A stretch of 7,386 nucleotides of DNA, from NCBI GenBank assembly GCA_945882475.1, contig CAMCWJ010000146.1, forward strand, positions 1 to 7,386. The letters run 5' to 3'. The notes beneath the pieces are model-generated. The model saw only the letters and a program-made list of their open reading frames with translations. It ran no database searches and had not been told where the DNA came from. The position numbers and the translations under genes were made by a program. Positions 1 through 6,171 of this stretch are shown piece by piece (position 1 is the stretch's first letter; every line of letters begins with the position of its first letter). Source of the stretch: Bifidobacterium breve. GTDB lineage: Bacteria; Actinomycetota; Actinomycetes; Mycobacteriales; Mycobacteriaceae.

Positions 1-1301
1 CCGTAGAGGCCCCGGCGGGTCAGTTCGACCTCCTCGATGAGTTCCATGGCGCGGACCTTCGGGGCGCCGGACATGGTGCCGGCCGGGAAGCACGCGGTGA
101 CGGCGTCGAGCGCCGTGCGGCCCGGCGCGAGCCGACCGGTCACCGTCGACACCAGGTGCATGACGTGGCTGTAGCGCTCGATGTGGCTGTAGTCCTCGAC
201 GCGCACGGTGCCCGGAACGCAGACCCGGCCCAGATCGTTGCGGCCCAGGTCAACCAGCATCAGATGCTCGGCCCGCTCCTTCTCGTCGGCCAGCAGATCC
301 TTCTCGAGGAGCTGATCGTCCTCCTCGGTGTCGCCACGCCACCGGGTACCGGCGATCGGATGGGTCTTGGCAAGGCCGTCCTGGACGGTCACCAATGCCT
401 CCGGGCTGGAACCCACGATCGAAAACGCCGTTGCACCAACACCATCGGGGATGTTGAGCAGATACATGTACGGGCTGGGATTGGACACCCTCAGCATCCG
501 GTAAACGTCGATCGGATCGGCGGCGGTGTCCATCTCGAAGCGCTGCGACGGCACCACCTGGAACGCCTCCCCCGCCTCGATCTCGCCGATCAGCCGATCC
601 ACGATCGCGCCGTACTCCTCGGCCGTGCGCTGCGAGCGGTGCCGCGGCTCGGGCCGGGTGAAGGTCGCCACCGTGGATCCCAACGGCTGCGCAAGCGCAC
701 TGGTCATCACGTCGAGGCGGCCGACGGCGTCGTCATAGGCGGCGTCGACGTGTTCGGCGGTGCCGTTCCAATTCACCGCATTGGCGATCAGCGTGATGGT
801 GCCCTCGTGGTGGTCGACGGCGGCGATGTCGGTGGCCAGCAGCAGCAGCATGTCCGGAAGTCCCAGATCGTCGACGGCCAATTCCGGCAGACGTTCCAGG
901 CGCCGGACGAAGTCGTAGGCGAAGAACCCCACCAGTCCACCGGACAGGGGCGGCATGCCGGGCGGGGTGGATCCGGTTGAGAGCAGTTCGATGGTCTGCC
1001 GCAGGACCTCCAGTGGGTCGCCGCCCGTCGGAGCGTCCTTCGGGGTTGCACCCAGCCACACCGCCTGCCCGTCGCGCACCGTCAGCGCCGAGGGCGCGCC
1101 GGCCCCGATGAACGACCACCGGGACCAGGACCGGCCGTTCTCGGCGGACTCCAGCAGGAAGGTGCCCGGACGGTTTCCGGCCAGTTTGCGGTAGGCCGAG
1201 AGCGGAGTCTCGCTGTCGGCGAGCACCTTGCGGGTCACCGGGACCACGCGATGCTCGGCGGCCAAAGCGCGGAACTCGTCGCGGGTGGTGGTGGCGTGCA
1301 C
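1..1301 (-). CDS. trpE: Anthranilate synthase component I, 3' end cut off by window edge
   Basis: TrpE catalyses the first committed step of tryptophan synthesis, chorismate to anthranilate, in the cytoplasm with the glutaminase partner TrpG. I read 433 uninterrupted codons with no stop before the window edge; the family is about 516 residues in M. tuberculosis, so roughly 80 C-terminal residues lie outside. The N-terminal regulatory part shows the LLES motif (residues 49-52), which belongs to the tryptophan feedback site in the family. The chorismate-binding domain shows NPSPYMYLL (from residue 274), HPIAGTRW (314-321) and FPAGTMSGAPK (405-415). The start is a GTG at 1301, chosen because GGGAGG lies 9 bases upstream and the resulting MHATTTRDEF aligns with the M. 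tuberculosis N-terminus as I recall it. In-frame ATGs at 1310 and 1328 are alternatives but lack a well-spaced ribosome site. It is divergent from bcpB. Identity is very secure; the start is moderately secure. Confidence 0.96.
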   Translation of the reverse strand, partial: MHATTTRDEFRALAAEHRVVPVTRKVLADSETPLSAYRKLAGNRPGTFLLESAENGRSWSRWSFIGAGAPSALTVRDGQAVWLGATPKDAPTGGDPLEVLRQTIELLSTGSTPPGMPPLSGGLVGFFAYDFVRRLERLPELAVDDLGLPDMLLLLATDIAAVDHHEGTITLIANAVNWNGTAEHVDAAYDDAVGRLDVMTSALAQPLGSTVATFTRPEPRHRSQRTAEEYGAIVDRLIGEIEAGEAFQVVPSQRFEMDTAADPIDVYRMLRVSNPSPYMYLLNIPDGVGATAFSIVGSSPEALVTVQDGLAKTHPIAGTRWRGDTEEDDQLLEKDLLADEKERAEHLMLVDLGRNDLGRVCVPGTVRVEDYSHIERYSHVMHLVSTVTGRLAPGRTALDAVTACFPAGTMSGAPKVRAMELIEEVELTRRGLY

Positions 1302-1310
1302 GCGGTACAT

Positions 1311-1316
1311 CCTCCC
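1311..1316 (-). promoter_or_regulatory. Ribosome binding site that decides the trpE start
   Basis: The minus strand reads GGGAGG here, a strong Shine-Dalgarno match. It directly abuts the ATG at 1310, too close to serve it, but sits 9 bases before the GTG at 1301. This favours the GTG as the trpE start over the in-frame ATGs at 1310 and 1328. Confidence 0.65.
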
Positions 1317-1344
1317 AGAACTGTTCATCTGGGCCGCACGGCGA

Positions 1345-1350
1345 TAGCGT
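1345..1350 (+). promoter_or_regulatory. Probable -10 element of bcpB (leaderless transcript)
   Basis: The hexamer TAGCGT fits the actinobacterial sigma-A -10 pattern TANNNT. It ends 7 bases before the ATG at 1358, the spacing expected when transcription starts at the A of the start codon, giving an mRNA without a leader. No Shine-Dalgarno sequence precedes that ATG, which agrees with leaderless translation. No convincing -35 was identified. This is inferred from pattern and spacing only. Confidence 0.5.
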
Positions 1351-1357
1351 GGCGGCC

Positions 1358-1813
1358 ATGAAACGTGGTGACCGAGTGCCCGAATTCGAACTGCCCGACC
1401 AGACCGGCGCGTCCCGCTCCCTGAGCGACCTGCTAACCGACGGGCCGATCGTGCTGTTCTTCTACCCCGCGGCGATGACGCCGGGCTGCACTAAGGAGGC
1501 CTGCCACTTCCGGGATCTGGCCGGGGAATTCGCGGCGGTAGGCGCATCGCGGGTGGGCATCAGCACCGACGGCGTCGACAAGCAGGCCCGCTTCGCCGAC
1601 TCGCAGGGCTTTGACTACCCGCTGCTGTCCGACCGAGAGGGCACGGTCGCCGAGATGTTCGGCGTCAAGCGCGGCCTGCTCGGCAAGCTGCTCCCGGTCA
1701 AGCGCACCACCTTCGTCATCGACACCGATCGCAGTGTGCTCGAGGTCATCTCCAGCGAGGTCAACATGGACACCCACGCCGACAAGGCATTGGCGGCGCT
1801 GCGGGGCCGTTAG
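1358..1813 (+). CDS. bcpB: Peroxiredoxin of the BCP/PrxQ family
   Basis: This encodes a cytoplasmic thiol peroxidase of 151 residues that reduces hydrogen peroxide or organic hydroperoxides. The thioredoxin-like fold is suggested by the N-terminal GDRVPEFELPDQTG segment and the FFYPAAMTPGC active-site strand and loop. Thr41 and Cys44 (TPGC) are the expected peroxidatic site; Cys49, five residues on, is placed as the resolving cysteine of PrxQ-type enzymes; Arg116 in VKRTTFVID is the likely conserved active-site arginine. The sequence closely resembles M. tuberculosis BcpB (Rv1608c) from memory. I chose the ATG at 1358 because the family begins MKxGD; a GTG at 1349 would add three residues (to 154) but overlaps the proposed -10 box. 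It is divergent from trpE and convergent with hisI, and appears to be monocistronic. The electron donor, probably thioredoxin, is not visible here. Confidence 0.9.
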   Translation: MKRGDRVPEFELPDQTGASRSLSDLLTDGPIVLFFYPAAMTPGCTKEACHFRDLAGEFAAVGASRVGISTDGVDKQARFADSQGFDYPLLSDREGTVAEMFGVKRGLLGKLLPVKRTTFVIDTDRSVLEVISSEVNMDTHADKALAALRGR

Positions 1814-1833
1814 GCCTTCGACCCTGCTCCCAC

Positions 1834-1898
1834 CCGCGAGCGTGCGTGTCGGCGCCCCGACACGCCGCTGGCAGCGGGCCGTTTGCGCACCGTCGCGG
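1834..1898. repeat. Nested inverted-repeat element in the convergent hisI/bcpB gap
   Basis: The 107-base gap between the bcpB and hisI stops is dominated by a cloverleaf-like palindromic element. The outer arms 1834-1846 and 1886-1898 pair at 11 of 13 positions, with a two-base mismatch inside. Enclosed are a perfect 9-bp hairpin (1844-1865) and a 5-bp hairpin with a 3-base loop (1865-1877). The first hairpin shares its outermost 3 bases with the outer stem, so the two cannot both be fully paired. The symmetry is seen directly. Whether this is a dispersed repeat family, a two-way terminator, or both is inference. Confidence 0.55.
1844..1865. terminator. Candidate bidirectional terminator hairpin between bcpB and hisI
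   Basis: GCGTGTCGG and CCGACACGC form a perfect 9-bp stem around a CGCC loop. It lies 31 bases after the bcpB stop and 56 bases after the hisI stop, so it could end transcripts from both sides. No U-tract follows on either strand, so it is not a canonical intrinsic terminator; GC-rich stems lacking U-tracts are common at mycobacterial gene ends. The function is inferred from position and stem strength. Confidence 0.45.
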
Positions 1899-1920
1899 AG
1901 GCAGTCGGCGTGTACACCGG

Positions 1921-2268
1921 TCAGTCCGCGGGCCCCAGCAACACCTCGGCGTCGAAGCAACTGTGGTCGCCGGTGTGGCAGGCGCCGCCGGTCTGGTCGA
2001 CTTCGAGGACCACCGCGTCGCCGTCGCAGTCCAGTCGCACCGAGTGCACGTACTGGATGTGACCCGACGTCGCGCCCTTGATCCACTGCTCGCCGCGGGA
2101 CCGGGAGTAATAGGTGGCCTCGCGGGTGGCCAGGGTGCGGGCCAGTGCCGCGTCATCCATCCACGCCACCATCAGCACCGTGCCGGTGCCGCGTTCCTGG
2201 GCGATCGCGGCGAACAGGCCGTTGGCGTCGCGCTTGAGCTTGGCCGCGATCTCGGGATCCAGCGTCAC
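1921..2268 (-). CDS. hisI: Phosphoribosyl-AMP cyclohydrolase
   Basis: HisI opens the adenine ring of phosphoribosyl-AMP to give ProFAR, the third step of histidine synthesis. The protein has 115 residues, the usual length of the single-domain actinobacterial enzyme, with no fused HisE pyrophosphatase domain. Landmarks are VLMVAWMDDAALARTL (about 31-46), YYSRSRGEQWIKGATSGH (53-70) and the metal-binding region DCDGD (80-84) followed by CHTGDHSCFD (97-106). Cys81, Cys97 and Cys104 are the expected zinc ligands, and Asp80, Asp82 and Asp84 the expected magnesium site. Translation starts at a GTG whose last two bases are part of the hisF stop (GTGA overlap), pointing to translational coupling. This is the last gene of the operon in this window; the structured element lies downstream. 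HisE must be encoded elsewhere. Confidence 0.96.
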   Translation of the reverse strand: MTLDPEIAAKLKRDANGLFAAIAQERGTGTVLMVAWMDDAALARTLATREATYYSRSRGEQWIKGATSGHIQYVHSVRLDCDGDAVVLEVDQTGGACHTGDHSCFDAEVLLGPAD

Positions 2269-3053
2269 CGAACGGTCACCCCTGCCGCCGCCATGGCCGC
2301 CTTGACGTCACCGATGGTCAGCTCACCGAAGTGGAACACACTCGCTGCGAGCACCGCATCGGCACCGGCCTGCACCGCCGGCGCGAAATCTCCCACCGCC
2401 CCCGCGCCCCCGCTGGCGATCACCGGAACCGTCACCGCCGCCCGCACCGCACGCAGCATCGGCAGGTCGAAACCGGCCTTGGTGCCGTCGGCGTCCATCG
2501 AGTTCAGCAGGATTTCGCCGACGCCGAGTTCGGCTCCGCGCCTTGCCCATTCGACCGCGTCGATACCGGTGCCCTGACGGCCGCCGTGGGTGGTGACCTC
2601 CCAGCCCGACGCGGTGGCCGTACCCCCCGAGGGCACCGTGCGGGCGTCGACGCTGAGCACGATGCACTGGGATCCGAACTGCCGGGCCAATTCGGCCAGC
2701 AGTTCGGGCCGCGCGATCGCGGCGGTGTTGACCGAGACCTTGTCGGCTCCGGCCCGCAGCAGCGCATCGACGTCAGCGACCGAGCGCACACCCCCGCCAA
2801 CGGTGAGCGGGATGAACACCTGCTCGGCGGTGCGACGGACCACGTCGAGCATGGTGGCCCGGCCCGCCGAGGACGCCGTCACGTCCAAAAACGTCAGTTC
2901 GTCGGCGCCCTCGGCGTCGTAGCGCGCCGCGAGTTCCACCGGGTCGCCCGCGTCGCGGAGGTTGGCGAAGTTGACACCCTTGACCACCCGGCCGGCATCA
3001 ACATCCAGACACGGGATGACGCGCACCGCCAATTCCGTCCGCGAGTCCCCCAT
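2265..3053 (-). CDS. hisF: Imidazole glycerol phosphate synthase, cyclase subunit
   Basis: HisF is the (beta/alpha)8-barrel subunit that combines PRFAR with ammonia delivered by HisH to form IGP and AICAR; AICAR feeds back into purine synthesis. The 262-residue product shows VRVIPCLDVD with catalytic Asp17, GRVVKGVNF with Lys25, LTVGGGVR (83-90), SVDAR with the second catalytic Asp136, NSMDADGTKAGFD (184-196) and the phosphate-binding IASGGAG (212-218). Asp17, Lys25 and Asp136 match T. maritima Asp11, Lys19 and Asp130 with a constant shift of six. The ATG at 3053 lies one base after the hisA stop; an in-frame GTG at 3062 would add three residues and overlap hisA by 8 bases. Neither has a clear nearby Shine-Dalgarno sequence. 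From memory, M. tuberculosis has impA between hisA and hisF; here nothing fits between them. Confidence 0.97.
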   Translation of the reverse strand: MGDSRTELAVRVIPCLDVDAGRVVKGVNFANLRDAGDPVELAARYDAEGADELTFLDVTASSAGRATMLDVVRRTAEQVFIPLTVGGGVRSVADVDALLRAGADKVSVNTAAIARPELLAELARQFGSQCIVLSVDARTVPSGGTATASGWEVTTHGGRQGTGIDAVEWARRGAELGVGEILLNSMDADGTKAGFDLPMLRAVRAAVTVPVIASGGAGAVGDFAPAVQAGADAVLAASVFHFGELTIGDVKAAMAAAGVTVR

Positions 3054-3054
3054 G

Positions 3055-3792
3055 TCAGCCACGCACCGCCGCCAGCGCCTCCGGCAACGTGAACCGGCCC
3101 GCGTACAACGCCTTGCCGACGATCGCGCCCTCGACACCGCTACCGGCCAGCGTCGCAATGGCGCGCAGGTCGTCGAGGCTCGACACCCCGCCCGAGGCGA
3201 TCACCGGCGAGTAGGTGCATTCGGCGACGCCCTCGAGCAGGTCGAGGTTAGGTCCGGTGAGGGTGCCGTCCTTGGTGACGTCGGTGACCACGAATCGCGA
3301 ACACCCTTCGCTGTCAAGGCGTTCCAGCACGGTCCACAGGTCACCACCGTCGGTTTCCCAACCGCGGCCGCGCAACCGGTGTTCACCGTCGATGACCTGA
3401 ACGTCGAGACCGACTGCCACGCGATCGCCGTACTCGGCGATCGCGGCGGCGCACCATTGCGGGTTCTCCAGTGCGGCGGTGCCAATGTTGACCCGTGCGC
3501 ACCCGGTGGCCAGGGCGGCCTTCAGCGACTCGTCGTCGCGGATCCCGCCGGAGAGTTCGACGTTGACGTCGAGGGAGCCGACGACGTGAGCCAGCAACTC
3601 CCGGTTACTGCCGCGCCCGAACGCCGCGTCGAGGTCCACCAGGTGGATCCACTCGGCGCCGTCGCGCTGCCAGGTCAGTGCGGCGTCCAGCGCCGAGCCG
3701 TACTCGGTCTCGCTGCCGGCCTTGCCCTGAACCAGGCGCACGGCCCGGCCCTCGACCACGTCGACCGCGGGTAGCAGAATCAAACTTGTCAC
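3055..3792 (-). CDS. priA: Phosphoribosyl isomerase A (HisA/TrpF bifunctional)
   Basis: PriA isomerises ProFAR to PRFAR in histidine synthesis and, in actinobacteria, also phosphoribosylanthranilate to CdRP in tryptophan synthesis, replacing TrpF. The 245-residue barrel protein is nearly collinear with M. tuberculosis PriA as I recall it. Catalytic Asp11 (LLPAVDVV) and Asp175 (DVTKDGT) are present, as are Arg19, Asp130, Arg143 and Trp145 (RGRGWETDGGD), the residues implicated in switching between the two substrates. Phosphate-binding glycines are in ELSGGIRDD (79-87) and IASGGVSS (198-205). The GTG start at 3792 overlaps the hisH stop as GTGA, with GAGGG three bases upstream. The gene may equally be labelled hisA. 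Dual activity is inferred from family knowledge and the conserved residues. Confidence 0.95.
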   Translation of the reverse strand: MTSLILLPAVDVVEGRAVRLVQGKAGSETEYGSALDAALTWQRDGAEWIHLVDLDAAFGRGSNRELLAHVVGSLDVNVELSGGIRDDESLKAALATGCARVNIGTAALENPQWCAAAIAEYGDRVAVGLDVQVIDGEHRLRGRGWETDGGDLWTVLERLDSEGCSRFVVTDVTKDGTLTGPNLDLLEGVAECTYSPVIASGGVSSLDDLRAIATLAGSGVEGAIVGKALYAGRFTLPEALAAVRG

Positions 3793-4421
3793 AGTCCCTC
3801 AACCCAATTGGCGAGCAGCGCCGCACCGGCGTCGCCGCTCTTTTCCGGATGAAATTGCGTGGCAGACAACGGCCCATCCTCCACCGCCGCCAGGAATCGC
3901 ACATGGTGGGTAGCCCAGGTGAGCAGTGCGTCGTCGGCGCCCTCCCAGCCCTGCGCAGCGTAGGAGTGCACGAAGTAGAAGCGGGCGCCGGGGTCGATGC
4001 CCTTGAACAACCTGCTGCCGGGTGCGGCGTCGACGACGTTCCAGCCCATGTGCGGAATCACCGGGGCGTCCAGACGGGTGACAGCGCCGGGCCATTGCGC
4101 GCACCCGGCGCTCCGGACACCGAACTCGACACCCTGGGCGAACAGGATCTGCATGCCGACACACACTCCGAGCACCGGCCGGCCGGCCGCCACCCGGTCG
4201 GCGATGATGCGGTCCCCGCCGACGCCGAGCAGACCCGCCATGCAGGCCTCGAACGCACCCACTCCGGGTACCACCAGACCATCGGCCGCCAGTGCGGCGG
4301 CGCTGTCCGCGGTCACCTGCACGTTCGCCCCGACCCGTTCGAGTGCACGTTGGGCCGAGCGAAGGTTCCCCGACCCATAGTCCAGGACGACGACGGACTT
4401 GCCCCTGGATGGTCCTGTCAC
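3789..4421 (-). CDS. hisH: Imidazole glycerol phosphate synthase, glutamine amidotransferase subunit
   Basis: HisH is the class I glutaminase that hydrolyses glutamine and passes ammonia through the HisF barrel to the cyclase site. The 210-residue protein opens with VVVLDYGSGNLRSAQRAL, has the oxyanion strand region VVPGVGAF (50-57), the nucleophile elbow GVCVGMQ with Cys87, the PHMGWN segment (123-128) that contacts HisF in the family, and the C-terminal QFHPEKSG with His191 and Glu193. The catalytic triad is therefore intact. The GTG start at 4421 overlaps the hisB stop (GTGA) and has AAAGG six bases upstream. Its stop overlaps the hisA start, so the gene is coupled on both sides. Relative to M. 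tuberculosis HisH, as I recall it, the N-terminus is a few residues longer. Confidence 0.97.
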   Translation of the reverse strand: MTGPSRGKSVVVLDYGSGNLRSAQRALERVGANVQVTADSAAALAADGLVVPGVGAFEACMAGLLGVGGDRIIADRVAAGRPVLGVCVGMQILFAQGVEFGVRSAGCAQWPGAVTRLDAPVIPHMGWNVVDAAPGSRLFKGIDPGARFYFVHSYAAQGWEGADDALLTWATHHVRFLAAVEDGPLSATQFHPEKSGDAGAALLANWVEGL

Positions 4422-5038
4422 AGAACACCTTTGGTGGACGGCACCCCGGCAACCCGCGGATCGGCTTCGACAGCCTGCCGCAGCGCCCGGGCCACCGCCT
4501 TGTACTGCGCCTCGGTGATGTGGTGGGGGTCGCGGCCGTACAGCGTCCGCACGTGCAGGGCGATACGAGCGTTGGCGGCCAGTGACTCGAACACGTGCCT
4601 ATTGATGACGGTGTGGTACGGCACGCCGGACCCGGTGATGGTGAACTCGGTCAGGTAGTCGGGTTCGCCGGTGTGCACAAAGTACGGCCGGCCGGACACA
4701 TCGACGGCGGCGTGCGCCAGGGTCTCGTCCATCGGGATGTAGGCGTCGCCGAACCGGCGGATGCCCGCCTTGTCCCCCAGCGCCTGTCCCAGTGCGGTGC
4801 CGAGCACGATCGCGGTGTCCTCGATGGTGTGGTGGCCCTCAATCTCGACGTCGCCGCGCGCGGTGATGGTCAGGTCGAAACTCGCGTGGGTGCCCAGTGC
4901 GGTGAGCATGTGATCGAAGAACGGCACTCCGGTGTCGATCGACGTCTGCCCGGTTCCGTCGAGATTGAGTTCGACGACGATGTCGGACTCTTTGGTCGTC
5001 CGTTCGATCCTGGCTACCCGGGATGCGGTGGCAGTCAT
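4418..5038 (-). CDS. hisB: Imidazoleglycerol-phosphate dehydratase
   Basis: HisB dehydrates IGP to imidazole acetol phosphate using a di-manganese centre within a 24-mer. The 206-residue product is the monofunctional actinobacterial form, with no N-terminal histidinol-phosphatase domain, so that activity must come from another gene. Metal-ligand motifs are all visible: FFDHML (40-45), EGHHTIEDTAI (67-77) and the second-half repeat RDPHHITEAQYKA (169-181). PMDETLAHA (102-110) carries the conserved acidic residue. The closing STKGVL is typical of the family. The ATG at 5038 overlaps the hisC stop as ATGA and has AGGAG four bases upstream. This is the only ATG among the overlapping starts of this operon, unless the alternative ATG of hisC at 6168 is used. 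Confidence 0.97.
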   Translation of the reverse strand: MTATASRVARIERTTKESDIVVELNLDGTGQTSIDTGVPFFDHMLTALGTHASFDLTITARGDVEIEGHHTIEDTAIVLGTALGQALGDKAGIRRFGDAYIPMDETLAHAAVDVSGRPYFVHTGEPDYLTEFTITGSGVPYHTVINRHVFESLAANARIALHVRTLYGRDPHHITEAQYKAVARALRQAVEADPRVAGVPSTKGVL

Positions 5039-6171
5039 GATGCTCCTAGTCGCTGTACCGATGCGGCGGTGACCAATCGTTGGCTGGCGGTCAGGAAGGC
5101 GTCGTTCTCGTGCGTCAGGCCGATGGTGACCCGCAGGTACCCGGGAATACCGACGTCACGGATGAGGACGCCGTCGTCGAGATAGTGCTGCCAGGCCGCC
5201 GGGGCGTCGGGAAACTCGCCGAACAACGCGAAGTTGGCGTCGCTGGGGATCACCCGAAATCCCATGCCGCTCAGGGCAGCGCACACGCGGTCCCGTTCGG
5301 AAGCCAGGGCGGCCACCGACGCCAGCGTCTCGTCGGCGTGGCGCAAAGCCGCCCTGGCTGCCGCCTGGGTGATGACCGACAGGTGGTAGGGCAACCGCAC
5401 CAACAGCACGGCCTCGATTACCGCCGGCGCGGCCACCAGATACCCCAGTCGGCCACCGGCGAAGGCGAACGCCTTGCTCATGGTGCGGCTGACGATCAGC
5501 CGGGCCGGGTACTCAGCAAGCAATGCGATGGCGCTGGGCCGGGCGGAGAACTCGCCGTAGGCCTCGTCCACAATAAGCACGCCGGAGGTCATCGAGTCCA
5601 ATACCCGGCGCAGATCCGATGTCGAAATGCTCTGTCCGGTCGGGTTATTCGGGCTGGTGAGGAACACCACATCAGGCTTTGCGGATCGGATCGCCGCCAC
5701 CGCGGCATCCACATCGAGGCTGAAATCGGCGCCACGGTAGACCGCGATCCACTCGGTCTGGGTGCCGCCGGCGATGATCGGGTGCATCGAGTAGGACGGC
5801 ACGAAGCCGATTGCGGTGCGGCCCGGCCCGCCGAATGCCTGCAACAGTTGCTGCAGGATTTCGTTGGATCCGTTTGCCGCCCAGACGTTGTCGACCCCGA
5901 TTGCAATGCCGGTGCACTCGGTGACGTACGCCGCCAGATCGCGGCGCAAATCCACCGCGTCGCGGTCCGGGTAGCGGTGCAACTGCGCGGCCGCGGTTCG
6001 CACCGACTCGGCGACGTCGTCGATCAGGGCGCGACTCGGCGGGTGCGGGTTCTCGTTGGTGTTCAACCGCACCGGTACGTCGAGTTGCGGTGCGCCGTAG
6101 GCCGACTTGCCGCGCAGGTTGTCGCGCAACGGTAGGTCGGAAAGCGCAACGCTGTCTCCGACGCTCATCAC
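5035..6171 (-). CDS. hisC: Histidinol-phosphate aminotransferase
   Basis: HisC is a PLP-dependent fold-type I aminotransferase that moves an amino group from glutamate to imidazole acetol phosphate, making histidinol phosphate. The 378-residue protein shows RLNTNENP (35-42), HRYPDRDAVDLR (65-76), ANGSNEIL (99-106), SPNNPTG (173-179), VDEAY with Asp202 and Tyr205, the Schiff-base lysine Lys233 in SRTMSKAFAFAGGRLGY, and the substrate-carboxylate arginine Arg347 in GYLRVTIG. The sequence fits M. tuberculosis HisC1 closely as recalled. I use the GTG at 6171, which overlaps the hisD stop (GTGA) and has GGAGG eight bases upstream; the adjacent ATG at 6168 would remove one residue and leave a one-base overlap. 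Either start keeps coupling to hisD. Confidence 0.96.
   Translation of the reverse strand: MMSVGDSVALSDLPLRDNLRGKSAYGAPQLDVPVRLNTNENPHPPSRALIDDVAESVRTAAAQLHRYPDRDAVDLRRDLAAYVTECTGIAIGVDNVWAANGSNEILQQLLQAFGGPGRTAIGFVPSYSMHPIIAGGTQTEWIAVYRGADFSLDVDAAVAAIRSAKPDVVFLTSPNNPTGQSISTSDLRRVLDSMTSGVLIVDEAYGEFSARPSAIALLAEYPARLIVSRTMSKAFAFAGGRLGYLVAAPAVIEAVLLVRLPYHLSVITQAAARAALRHADETLASVAALASERDRVCAALSGMGFRVIPSDANFALFGEFPDAPAAWQHYLDDGVLIRDVGIPGYLRVTIGLTHENDAFLTASQRLVTAASVQRLGAS

Noticed and set aside
839..850. CAG triplet run
   Set aside because: These are four leucine codons of trpE read on the opposite strand within the conserved MLLLLATD segment, not an independent repeat.
156..980. Long plus-strand open frame opposite trpE (274 codons)
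   Set aside because: It is in exact codon register with trpE on the other strand, a common high-GC artefact. Its predicted product shows no recognisable domain, and the minus-strand frame carries unmistakable TrpE motifs.
733..1359. Minus-strand frame of 208 codons overlapping the trpE 5' half
   Set aside because: The product is a low-complexity Arg/Gly/Pro-rich shadow in another frame, and trpE explains the coding signal.
1910..1917. Perfect 8-base palindrome GTGTACAC just after the hisI stop
   Set aside because: It is short, the flanks do not extend the symmetry, and no second copy was noticed; it is likely chance.
3678..4658. Plus-strand frame of 326 codons opposite hisH and parts of hisA and hisB
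   Set aside because: It crosses three clearly coding genes on the other strand, has no motif and no start context, and is a GC-driven shadow.
5080..6135. Long plus-strand open frame opposite hisC (351 codons)
   Set aside because: The composition is an antisense shadow rich in Arg, Gly and Val with no motifs, lying entirely within a well-supported hisC.
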